From Cheilinus undulatus (Eukaryota; Chordata; Actinopteri; Labriformes; Labridae): 64,000 bases of DNA. The notes under the pieces are model-generated. The model saw nothing but the letters and a program-made list of their open reading frames with translations, made no database searches and was not told the DNA's origin. The position numbers were made by a program, and so were the translations under genes. Within the stretch, counting starts at the first letter, position 1. Every line of letters begins with the position of its first letter. Shown piece by piece: positions 13,896 through 25,817 of this stretch. The stretch spans positions 28,896,719 to 28,960,718 of the forward strand of contig NC_054882.1 of assembly GCF_018320785.1 (NCBI RefSeq), given 5' to 3'.

Positions 13896-14861
13896 GGCAC
13901 AAGGACAGGCCGCCACATTCTACCCCCCCGCCTCACACTCACCCTTCACTCAATCTCTCTCCTTCCCTTACGCTGCCATCTCTCACTCCCCGACAGCAAG
14001 CCAAGCACCATCAAGGCTCCCCTGGATTTTTTTCTTCACCACTTGACACTCATTCCCACTTCCTTCTGTCTGGCTCTCTGTCTCTTCTGCTCTTCATCAC
14101 TCTAACTTGAAAAACACATTTGTGTGTGTCCTGTCTGCATGTACTCATGGGTTTAGTGCACATGCATCCTTAAAATAAAGTAAGGTTAAATGCACAGAAT
14201 GTGAACAGCACTACTTCTATAGGCTTTGAATAAGGTAGCTCTAAAGGAAGGTTTCATGAAATAAAATATTTTAAAAAATAATCCTCAGTGTATTCAAAAT
14301 ACTGAATTTAAGATATGTTTACCCTTCCTGAACATAAGGTATATAAAAATAACAGAGAAATTCAAGCAAGCAAACTTTTCGTTCAGATATTTAATCTCAG
14401 TGCTCAGACGAAAGTAGACGCTTTTAGTGACCAACCCACATTGAACCGCTGCAACCTACAGATCCCTTTAGTCCAACTAATCAGTTCCAAATGGGGGTAT
14501 TAGTTCTAGTTTTGTTTTGAAAACAAAAATGTGTTCCTGGTAGAAATGTAGCTGCAACTCAGAGAAACAAGTGAGAAACAGAGGGATTACAGAGGCTACA
14601 AATCATTGTTGGTGAATAAAAAAATTGATTTGATTCTCCCTTTTAACACGTCTCAGGTTTGGCTCCTTTCTTGTAGAAAAAACTGAGACATTAGCCAACA
14701 GTTGTGTGATGCCAGCTCACCACATGGAGTGTATCAGTAGTAAGGTAATTGTTTGGTAAATTAAACTGGAGACCCAACGCAGTGATACACCTCTATGAAG
14801 TTTTTTTCTACCCCATACTGCATTTTTTTGCACTTGACAGGCAATACTTGAGAGAAAAAAT

Positions 14862-15010
14862 GGGGGGGGGGGGGGCCGGTTATTGTTGTGGTACATTCTT
14901 GCTTCTCATTAACTTCATTCCCTGCAGCAGTGCTTGTTCATAGAGAAAACCAAAAAAAAATGATAACCTATTGTACTGGTCAATATCAGTAAGCAAGCCC
15001 CCCCCCCCCC
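14862..15010. repeat. G14 run and C13 run 122 bp apart
   Basis: There are 14 consecutive G at 14862-14875 and 13 consecutive C at 14998-15010, the latter followed by AAAAGGGGG. They could pair or form quadruplexes; they are also places where sequencing errors are likely. Confidence 0.85.
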
Positions 15011-15539
15011 AAAAGGGGGCTAAAGGGGTTAATGTTCTATGCCACCTCTTATAAACAGACAAATGTATGCTGCAGCCATCATGGTCTGTCTTAACCTGGC
15101 ATGCTAGATTGATGTGTTTCACTCTTTGGTAAAGGGCAGAGGCTTTGAAAAAAACTCAGAGGGGAATTGGATGAACGTTCTGTTTGTCACATCTTTACGG
15201 GCCAATCAGAGCAACAAAACACGTGACGTAGCCGCTACCGAGGAGTAAACTCCATAGAGAACTGCATAACGTGAACCTTGGCAACTGTAGACATGTCATT
15301 TTTAAAAAGAAAACAACTCAATGCTGTTTTTTGTTCTTATTTTCACGAAGAAATGTCATCAAGTCCTGTAAAACTGATATTGTAGCAGCATCCGCGCTAA
15401 TGTCTTCCACCATATCTGCACCTGCCTCTTGTTGCTGCTTGCTCTGTACTTTCGGGCACAGCAAAGTACTGCCCTGCGTCGCTTATTGGTGCTGTCACTT
15501 TTTAACTGGGCCCAAACTGTTCAGATGAGAGCTTTGCAT

Positions 15540-15582
15540 GATGGATTCGCCCGTGAGAAACATGGAAACGGGCGAATCCATC
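15540..15582. other. Perfect 15-bp inverted repeat with 13-nt loop
   Basis: GATGGATTCGCCCGT at 15540-15554 is followed after 13 nt by its exact reverse complement ACGGGCGAATCCATC at 15568-15582. CTTTGC occurs as a direct repeat just outside both arms. No gene is nearby. Confidence 0.9.
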
Positions 15583-18359
15583 TGCTTTGCAAGGTTAGGT
15601 CTAACATTAAAAGAAGATGTAATTTTCTTTTTACAGCTTGTTCTGCTGCAATTCATAGGCAGGGTTAAGTTTAAGCTTTATTTAAACTCAAATCCTGATC
15701 CTAATGTGTTCTTTGTGAAATCATTTCATTTGTAAAGCCAGAAATGTTGAGTGTTTTTAAAACACTTCTGAACTCCTCATAAGCAAGTAATTCCACACTG
15801 CTGCTACTACTCTCCAAAACCCTGAAAGAGGTGCAGTAGTTCACCATTTTGTGAAAATACAATGTTCTGAGGCTGTGTAAATCCCTCTGTCTACCCCAGC
15901 ACTCGGACAACACTCATAACAGCGATGGCCTCTGAGCAATAAGCCATAAAAAAGACACAGCTACAGGAAAAATGGGGCAGCATGTGCCTTTTCACAGTGG
16001 CCAGAGGGCCATGAAGTAAACAAGAGGCCACTGGTTGGGGATTAAGAATGGATGCTCAGTGTTTTGGCCAGGTCGTGGTGTCAGGGGCTAGTCTTGCTGT
16101 CTGAGAATATTACCCTCAGGAGGATTTTTTTTAGAGCATTGTCCACTGAGCTGTGTGTTTTCTGGAGGATTGGGCTGTTCAGGGAGTATCTGCAGAGAAA
16201 GGATGAATCCACTAAGACTTATGAGGGAGAACTGGGCATGGGGGGATGAGAGGGGGCAGGAAATAACATGAGCAATTTCATAAATGGAAGGGAGAGGCTG
16301 TGACTTCCTAAATCGTCTGTGAAAGACAGAGGGAGGCAGCGGTGATGGTGGTGGTGGGGGGGTAGTGGGCGAAGGGGACGACAGGGAAAAAGATGGAGGG
16401 AGGCCAGAGGGAGCGTGACGCAAAGTGTGAAAGAGACAGAAGAGAGAGGAGAGGAGAGTTGGGGCTTGGTGGTAAATGGATATAACTGGGTGAGGGAGGC
16501 AGGGGCAGAGTGAGAAAGAGAGAGGCCGGAGAGATGAAAAGATGAAGAGGGCAGATTTCCCACCAGCTGAGTGAGCACCTCTATTACCCTTTCTCTCTCC
16601 CCCTCCATGTCTCCCTCGGCCGTCCCCTCCCCTCCTCTATCTCTGTGTCCTATCAGCCTCAGTGTGGCATCCTCTCACATCAGATTAGCTCCAGCCCAGA
16701 GAGACGGCTCAAACTCCTCTGTCAAAGTTATTTAAAACACATCTGATGCTGAGGCCACGCTCTGCTCTGCTCCCTCCCACCATCTGTCTTTCTCCCTGTA
16801 ACGTCCTTGTCGTGGCCCTAACTTAAGCTAAGGCTGGAGCTTCAGCCTTGGCAGCTCAGCTGGGATGCTCATCTCCCCGTGGCGTAGAAAGTCACTATCA
16901 ATCAAACATGAGGGTGCAGGGGAGGACCTAGGTGTGGCAGGAGGCAGGAAGGAAGGGGGACTGCAGGAGACTTGCATAAATCACCAGCCTGGGGGAGAGA
17001 TGTCATAGATAAACATGACCTGGATATTTGGATTCATATTTCCTCTTTGACACAGATTAAAAATTACCCTCTAGAGGAAAAGCAATTTAAAAGTTGATTT
17101 TATTTTGCTAAGACAAGTTACTGCTCCAAAAACAAAAAACAGCTTTCTATGTATCCTATGATTTTTTTTTTTTTATTCCTTGCAAATCGATAAAACATGT
17201 TAGGTGAGAGTGGAACACTGCAATCCAATAGACAAGTTAAGGGTACCTTGGCTTTATAGAGGCATGTTTGTGCATTGACCAGCACGCTATGGATGACTCC
17301 TGTGACTGAGAGGAACAGATCACGCCACGAGCCACTGTGTCAAGACTTCATCCCTCCTGATGAGGGAGGCCAGTTCGACGTGGCACGGCACAGCCCGCCG
17401 CAGCCCATTTTCTGACAGAGACGGCTGTTTGAGCTCTCCAGTCATGGCCTTGGTGATGAATGGCCTCCACTGCCGGGGAAAGAAAGGAAAAGGGGGCCTG
17501 GGAGCCCTTGGAGGATCAATACGTACGCACAGGAGGACCTGCTTCGCATGTTAAAAACCCCTGATCCAGCCCCAGCCCCCCTACTCGCCTGCTCTGCTGT
17601 CTCCTGCATTACTGACGGACAAGCCTCTGGGAGCGAGTGGGCGGGGTACTGAAGCTGAGGAGGGGGGGGACTTCGGTGTGTGTCTGTGTGGGTGCATGTG
17701 TATCTACATGAAGTGTGTCAGCAGGTTTCTAGAGGGGCTGGCATGTCAGCAAACTCAAGGTCGACACTGGCACACACAAGTAAAAGAAGCACACAGACAT
17801 ACACGCTTGCACAACTCTGCAAATCCACCCACTGACGGTCTCTGAAAGGGGCCACACTGTGACATGGTAATTCAGAGGTGTCTAAGGCGATGGATATCCT
17901 ATTAATGAGCCCAAAACAATGACTAGACTAATGAGCTTATAATGGGAATATTGAATGCATGGGAATGGGATTGAGCCTTGTGTGAGCCAAGAAGGGGGAC
18001 CATTGAATGAGAGCCAATGCACAAGGGCTAGAGGGCTAAAAGCTTGAGACGAATACAAACTGCGAAGGGCGTAGCAGGGGCTGTGAGGGTAGAGCTGTGC
18101 AGAGGGGTGCACAGTCAACCCAAATCAATACATCCCTACCCGGCTTGCCTCGTTGGGTTTGTGATATACGAGAGCAGGCGGCTCCTCTGAGCATAAATAA
18201 AACATGAAAATGCAACAAATTATCAGGCCGAATGGACAAAGATCTATTTACTGAGTAATGTTGTATTTTTTTATTTGTCAGATCAGTCTGGGGTGGGAGG
18301 GACTGATTGTTAGCCTGCATCCAATTTGAGTCAGCCAAGTGCTGAGATGTGATTCAGCT

Positions 18360-18620
18360 TCTGTTTGTGAATTAATGAATTAATCAAAGACTGGCTGGTT
18401 GGGGAGGGGGGGACGAGAAGCGAACCGAGCAAACGAGAGAACGGCAAGCTGTGACGGGCTAATAGCTGCAAAAGGAATTACAGTCCAATTGCTCTGTCTT
18501 ATTCTGGCCCTAATGCTGCTGAGGCCCTTTGCTGTGAGCCGGCAGCCCCTCCATGTGATTTGATTCCATTTGGAGAGCCTTATTTTCCTCTTGATCTCAC
18601 ACATTAAGGACCTTGCTATT
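18360..18620. promoter_or_regulatory. Candidate conserved non-coding block
   Basis: High-complexity sequence with homeodomain-like cores (GAATTAATGAATTAATC, GCTAATAGC) and no repeat or coding signature. The suggestion is weak. Confidence 0.2.
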
Positions 18621-21600
18621 CACCAGAGCAGGAAAAAGGCAGGAGGACAGTCAGAGCAATGGAATGGATTAGCACACAGCTGTTGAGACCAGGCAGGTCA
18701 ATGTTTTAAATCTCTGGCCCTGTCCGCTTAAATCTGCTGGCCTGTACTTCACAGACACACGAGGATCTAAAAGGGAAGAATAGCTTTGAGCGAGATGGTT
18801 GACAATTAGGACCCTCTGGTTTTCTAAAGTGTTAGCTGGTGCCCTGCTAAATGGGGGCTAAGTAAGATAATCTTGTAAGTGGTCCACATGGAAGTTTTTA
18901 CTTGAACCATAAAAGATCAAATCCCAGCTTTCCTTAAAAAAATCTTTCTGCATTCATCAGCGTATACTTGTCATTTTATTGAACATTTTCCAGTTTTAGA
19001 CTTCTGATCACTAAAAGTAAGGCACAACTTGCTTTCAATCTTGAACCCTGTAACAGAAAACGAGACACAATGTTGACCTTCAGTGGGCAGATGTCTCTGC
19101 TGTCTGTGTGTGTTGGATGCTGAGGTAAGGGATGGAACTTCACCAGCAGTGCTTGTCTGCCCACAGCGCAGTCGGCCAATTATCCCTCTTAATTATCTAT
19201 TGACGAGGTGGAATTGATGTTTTTGGAGCGCTGATTGGATAATCAGGAATGTTGGCCACAGTTATTCTCCTTGGCTGGTCTCACTCATCTGTCCAATCTG
19301 GTCTCCTTGTTTGAGTAATCTGCTCAGTTGCACAACACGGTCCTGCTGAACAATAATTCATGCTCATTGTGAAAGGCAGGGGAGATATTTAATATTGCTT
19401 CTAGAATATTTACTGCTGGGTTTAGTTAAACACATCATAAGGCTTTTCTTACAATGTTTTCAGAAGCACAAATGAGAACCTTTTCCATCCTGCCCCATTC
19501 ATTAACCTCCACCTTTATCTGCAGACAGGCCAATGCTTCTTACAGAGGTTCCATTTCCAAAACAGACCAGTTCTGAACAAAAGAACTTAGCCACATTAAT
19601 TTCTGCCCACCCCCACTTCAACCCTCTTTTCACATCAGCAGCCTGTTTTCTTTAGCTGGCAGAGAACCAGGCAGAAACTGGGAACAGGAGAGCATGAGAG
19701 TGGAGTGACACTGATTGTGCCTCCTCTAATTAAACCCTACCTGACCCCAGTGTTGGGACATCATTAGTTCTCCCTTGTAATCATCACACAGCAGCAATTA
19801 CATTCTGTTTGGTCCCATTTGCATTTCACAAGATTTCCCTGAACAATCAAAGTCGGATTGGGGAAAGAGAAAGACGCCAAATAAAGCAAGAAAGTCCTAA
19901 AAGGCAGCTCCATGCCATATAAAAGCGTGTTGCAATGGATTTTTGTGAAAGAGAACGCCTTTCTGCAAAATATCAAAGAAGTATCAGGGGTAGGGGTTAA
20001 ACACGTTGAGCCTCAGTGGGCAGGATTGTAGTCGAAGACCATTTTCCCATACATTATTAATACTATCCTGATGTTTTCTGTAGGGACATGAAGTTATGCT
20101 TCTGGAGAAAATACAACCACAGAAATTCAAAACAGCTAAAAACCACATCTCAGACCCCTTGAGAGTCTTATTTTCTGCACCAAACCAGAAATGGGTTTAC
20201 TGCAGAAGTACCTACCTCAGTTTGGTAACAGAAAGGGACATAGACAGACAGAAACTCATACACTAAAAATAATCACACTCCAGAATCCTCCACTGTAGCA
20301 GCCCTACATCTCCCCACTTTCAGAAAGAACACTACTCAGAATACACACCCCAGTGCAGAATAGAGCCATCTATGTAAGTACGTACTTCAGGGAAAGTGCA
20401 CAAGGGCAGATCCTCCATTGGTATTCTGGGTGACAGCAATGTGTGCTGGGATTGCGCCTCTCTCCCTGAGATGCCATCTACACAGACACAGTCATACGTC
20501 ACAAGCATAAAAGTGGGCCCTTTGAAAGCTCAAACACACTGTTGGCATTCAAACAAGCCAAAGGAGACTTTTTCCAACCAGCTCCTCTCATGCATCGGCT
20601 GTTACTACATCTGACAACAACAGCAGAGTAAGGTCGCTGTGTTAAGAAGAGTTATACTGGCAAATACCCCACAGGCCTTTTGCTTTCTAGGCAGTAGATG
20701 ATCGGATGTACATTCACATCTCAAAGCTGTGGTGAATAGAAATGCTGTCAGTGGCAATGAGTCAACACAGCTGCAAAAATGTGAAGAAAATGCATATACA
20801 AAATCATCAGATCAGAATCTCAATTTTGTCACATTTTTCAGTCCATTTTTAAGACAAATCTGTAAGTTAATGACAAGAAAAAAAATTATTCCCTATACAA
20901 TTTTATGCATAAAAGACTGTTTACAAGTCAGTCTCTCAAATTTTTTCTTTTTCTTCTGCAACAACCTGATGGTCAATTCATTAAATATTTCAAAATGTAC
21001 CTTTTCATAGTTGGCACCAACAGGTAAGGGGTCTGGAGGTCTTCTTCCAGAATCATTAAGCACCAAACATTTTATTTCCCTGCATTCTGATCAGTTCTAT
21101 GGAACCATATTTCTGCATGTTCTGCATCTGTTTAAAATGATCATTTATGTGTCCTCTTTCATGGTTTTATCTACTTTAGTGTTCATCAGGCACATTTAAG
21201 CAGTGATTTTCATTTTAAATGTATGGATAATTATTAACAGAATTCTTACAGCTGTAGCTTTGAACAAGTAGCCTGTTCATATATGATTTTATATGACAGG
21301 GTTTGAAGCCTTGCTTTTAGACTGCTGAAATAAGTAAATATAAACATAATCCAGAATGTAATTTATTTCTGAGACAAATAATCATGCAATTAAGCAGTGA
21401 CGGTATTTGATTTTAACGTAATCTTGATTTTTATTCAGAAAGGGGTTGGGAAAAACGTTTATTCATGGAGCTGTGATGTTACAGTCATGCTTGTACCTGC
21501 TGCTGCTCACAATGAAGGAGAGATTAGGGAGATGCAGCCTGAAGTCATGCAGCAGCATGCATTTAGGCTAAATAAATGCATTTAAATCAATGATTCAACT

Positions 21601-22723
21601 GTTTAAAGCATTTTTTATAACAATCTTTGTCCAGACCTTGTGGACATCACCATCATATGAGATATAGCAACAAAACAGCAGCTTTCTGCAGCAGCTCACA
21701 TTTCTTTACGTTGCAGTCTTTGCCATAACATCTGGCTTTTCCAAGACAACAATAAACATGTTTAGACTGTCACAGTGGTCCTGTCATTATGGCTGCCATG
21801 ACAAGACATGGACTGTAACAACTACAAAAATTAAGAATATCCCTAGCTTTGAAAACCATTTGAAATATTTGAGGTAATATAAGTGCTCAACTATAAATAC
21901 AACTATAACAACTATACAGTATATAACATAGGAGTAGTATAGGAGTGTCTGTTCATATTCTAAAACGCCTCAAAATATTGTTAGGCCATTGGCACTCCTG
22001 ATTTTTTTATTCCTTCCAGTGTGACACCCTCAACTGGCTTTTCTCTCCCAAACCAATCTCCATTCAAGTGTTTCTAATCTCTGCAAAGTCTGTTGAGAGA
22101 CACTGCCGTGAGATGCACTCTTAACTGTGACATGAAACAAGATTATCTGACTGATATACTGTGAGGTGCATTCATTTGTTTTGAGATGGAATTTGAGTTT
22201 TTGGATTTGTAACAAGGTGATGCTAAAATATAACTACATGGCTTCAATTAAATTTAAATTACAAACCTTCTAGAGGTCACAGGACTACAGGACTTCTGTC
22301 ACTGACCTCCAATTAAAGAATGTTATTCATGCTAAAATGTAAAACTCTGTTCATGTTATCAAAACCATTCAAGTTTATTAAATAAATTAGTCATGAGCAT
22401 ATGACACCTAATGATTCTGGGAAAAAAATATTATCAGTATGCATATATCCAAGGTTCCAGTCATTCATCTGCTATGGAGAACCAACATACAGGGTTGTTT
22501 TCTCGAAAACATTTCTATTCACTGTTGCTTACAAATTAATCTTGTCCATTTGAAGAAAAAGACAAATCCTGCTCATTCACTGTACTGAAAGAGAACCTAC
22601 ACCTGTTGCAAAGGGAGGAAATAAATAATTATTCTTATGAAGAAAAAGTTTTACTTTTCAAATACTCACCAACAAGTTCATCGGGTATACCTGTTCAACT
22701 GCCTATGTTTAATGAGTTAATCA

Positions 22724-23413
22724 CATGGCAGCAGCCAATGCATTTGGGCATGTAGTCAAGATGATCTTCTGAAGTTAAAATAGAGCATCAGAATGTGGAT
22801 GAAAGGTGATGTAAGAGACTTTGAACAAGCCATGGTTGTTGGTGCTAGACGGGCTGGTCTGAGGATTTCACAAACAGCTGTTCTTCTGGGTTTTTCACAC
22901 ACAACCATCTCTAGGGTTTACACAGAATGGTCCAAAAATGAGAAAATATCCAGTGAGCAGCAGTTCTTGGGGCCAAAATGGCTTGTTGATGACAAAGGTC
23001 AAAGGAAAACGGCCAGATTGTTTCCAGCAGATAGAAAAGCAATAAGAACTTAATGCATAGGAAGATCTCTGAACAGACAACACATCAAACCTTGAAACAA
23101 ATGGAGTACAGCAGCAGAAAACCTCATGAGGTGCCACTCCTGTCAGCTAAGAACAGTAAACTGAGGCTACAGTTGCATAGGATCACCAAAGCTGAACTAA
23201 AGAAGATTGAAAAACATTGCCTGGTCTAATGAGTCTCCATTTCTACTGCCACATTCAAACAGTAGTCAGAGTTAAAGTTAGACCACCTACAACCATGGCA
23301 GTTCAAAGTCACTTAAATCCCCCTTCCCCCTTCTTATATTCAGATGCTCAGTTTGAACTACAGCAGACAATCTTGACCATGTTTACATGTCTAAATGTGT
23401 TAGTGCTGCCATG
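22724..23413. mobile_element. Fold-back derivative of Tc1 element B
   Basis: The left arm (22724-22850) and right arm (23281-23413) are inverted copies of the same transposase 5' region. CATGGCAGCA at 22724 mirrors TGCTGCCATG ending at 23413, and CCATGGTTGTTGGTG at 22830 mirrors CACCTACAACCATGG near 23283. The arms are diverged but clearly homologous over about 125 bp. Confidence 0.78.
22796..23275 (+). pseudogene. Tc1-like transposase pseudogene (element B)
   Basis: This frame reads MKGDVRDFEQAMVVGARRAG from 22799, then GFSHTTISRVYTEWSKNEKI and SSEQQFLGPKWLVDDKGQRK. That is the helix-turn-helix half of a Tc1 transposase family widespread in fish. The first frame stops at 23053. After frame changes and stops, recognisable remnants continue (STAAENLMRCHSCQLRTVN, then KNIAWSNESPFLLPHSNS) to about 23275. 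The C-terminal catalytic half is replaced by an inverted copy of the 5' end. Confidence 0.85.
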
Positions 23414-24959
23414 AAAGAGCTTTCATAGAACAGGCTCTAACCGCTCACCAGTACTCGGTCGCTCACCAAACACAGTTTATGTAGTTAATAGTACACAGTT
23501 TCAATTAAAAGCATGTTTATGTTAAAATTAGGATTTTTATATGTTAAAGGGGCTCTGCTAACCTCTTAGCTCAGTCCAAGACTCTTCAAGATTCTTGTCT
23601 ACTTTGAGCCGGCTAAAGGAAGCTAATTGAGAGCAGGTCCACACTCTGTAGGGCTGAGTATTTGTGATATTGATCACCACTACTTCAGGTATATCATTTA
23701 AACTGGGATAAAAATCAAGTGTTTTGCAAAGTGTAGGAATTGTATTCAATCCATATAGAAATGTTCTAATGGTATTTGCTGTATACATGTCCATTTAGAG
23801 CTGTTAAGTACAAACTATCTTCCGTTCCTATTCGTTCCTTATGGCCCCCACGACCTGACCCCCAGTGGACGTTCTGGATCACATGATTAGAAATAACCCA
23901 TTGAGCACTTGAACAGGTATAGCTAAGGAACTGGTTTGTGAGAGTTTAATAAAGCTAAGAGCCTTGTTTAATTTTCTAACAGCTTAGCAAAAATAAAAAA
24001 AGAAATCAAAGCATTCATTTCTAAAGTCTAAAAAGAGAACCACATTTTTTTCTGAACAATTTTGTAGTTTAACCAGAGAACATTACACTACTCTGCTTTA
24101 GATTAATTTAATTTACTTACAGAGGCATAATCCAATCAGTATCAATACATGCTACACACAAGCATTTAAAAAACAACAACAGAGCTCTGTTTCCAGAAAA
24201 TTAAGATTCCAATTAAAAACACATCAGTTACTCCATCAAATTTAAAATCTTTAAAATTGCTGTGGACTCTGTTTTAGTTGATCCTTTAGAAATATTTCCA
24301 TTGTGTTATTTGTTATGCAAATGTAAGCTGTAACAACTCAGTACAGCTCACACCATGTTTTTGATAACTTCTGAAAAAAAGATTTGGAAAGCTTCTCAGC
24401 TGATCCCAGACGCACAAAAATATTACATATAAACCTTAGACCATGGTGCTACTACAAGCTACTCATCACAACTAATACCCAATCAGTCCTGACCAGATAG
24501 CAGCTACAACTTCAAGATAATCAATCCATTCACCTCACAGAGGAGATATTTAAAGTCCAACTTGCATATTGATCAATCAAAAAAGGATACAGAGTTTGAG
24601 AATTATAAAACTGTTATACTATCAGAAAAATAACAATGGTGAAAAATGTACATTCCCCACATTTTCATACAGTATGATGGGAATCACACTGAGTTCGCTC
24701 CTTATATTTTCACTTCACAGGCCCACAATAAGCTATACAATAAAATGAGCCTCTCTTTGAAATTGCAATTACTTTCTGAGGAAATTAATCACATAAAGGA
24801 GCAGCGTGATAAGAACTGCTAACAGGTTATTACAGCAAGCCGTGTTCATCATGGCTAAAAACTTGCCTCATACCATCAGGAGGGAACAAAGTGCATTCTG
24901 GAGCCAGATTTCACATTAAGGCAATTTAAAATATTCCAGACTGCCTAATTTAGGGGTCG

Positions 24960-25520
24960 GACTTCTGTGTAACTTAATTCGACAAGATTAATTATACAAT
25001 TAAATCCAAACTTCTCTCAATTATGTGGAGAAATGCTGCCTGCCTGCTCGGGCCGACCCTTCACCTTTGCAGAGGCGAGGTACCTGATAAGCATAATTTC
25101 ACCAGGAGCAGGAGAAATTGCCGCCTATTTTGTTGCTGTGCTCGACTCAGCACATTATGGTTCTTAATTGCTGGCAGACTTCGTAACTATGCCCTTGACA
25201 GCGGAAGGCAAAATGTTATGCCATTCACTCGCACATTACGGGACGTGCAGGAACTCTTTTCTGAGTGACAGGACAATCCACTGAAACAAAAGACTTAATT
25301 GTGTGTCAATTGATTCTGTAATTACAATTGGCAGGCTTGCCACTTCAGTTTAATTGATTTATCATCTGTGACGAGTGAGTACTTAATGACACAATGTGGT
25401 GTTAGGATTATAGGATACTATGTTATCGCCACAATTTGGGGTCAGTGAGGTCAAAAAGGGTGACCTGCTGTATTTTAGTTATTATGGCCTGTAAGCGGCT
25501 GATCAGGCTGTTTTCTTTTT
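24960..25520. promoter_or_regulatory. Candidate conserved enhancer-like block rich in homeodomain cores
   Basis: This block has about ten or more TAATT/AATTA cores in 400 bp, including TTAATTGTGTGTCAATTGAT, GTAATTACAATTGG and TTTAATTGATTTATC. Complexity is balanced, and I see no transposon or coding signature. That is the look of vertebrate developmental enhancers, but conservation cannot be tested here. Confidence 0.3.
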
Positions 25521-25799
25521 GAATATCCTTTTGTAAAATATTGTACCTAAAGCTACATTAAAGAGCCAATGATATGCAAAATGTAGGACCCTTGCCATCC
25601 ACCAACATGCACCTTTTAAATTCATATTGAGCCTTTAAGCTGAACCAGCAGGACTGAGTCACAAAGTGCAGGTGGGCTCATCCTCCTTGACAAGCAGCCA
25701 TTATCAACACAGTTCTCGGAGTGAAAGAGGGAAACCACCTGGGATGGGTGTAAAACCTCTTTCAAAGACCTTCAAAATCCCAGTTTCTCCCCTCACTTG

Positions 25800-25817
25800 C
25801 TCTCTCTCTCTCTCTCA
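25800..25817 (+). repeat. (CT)n microsatellite
   Basis: An uninterrupted TC/CT dinucleotide run within a pyrimidine-rich stretch, followed by a purine-rich stretch at 25865-25900. Confidence 0.85.

Larger units (their letters stand above)
13260..22690. other. Gene desert, no gene seen
   Basis: This stretch contains purine-rich tracts, the G14/C13 runs and the 15-bp hairpin, described separately. No exon or known element is convincing. A motif near 15220 (CACGTGACGTA) combines an E-box and a CRE-like half site, but its context looks repetitive. Confidence 0.55.

Noticed and set aside
16088-16608. Pro/Ser/Leu-rich minus-strand frames
   Set aside because: They are translations of a long GGA/GAGA purine-rich tract and carry no recognisable protein.
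25023-25268. 81-codon open frame in the enhancer-like block
   Set aside because: No domain, no flanking splice sites, and homeodomain cores explain the sequence better than coding.
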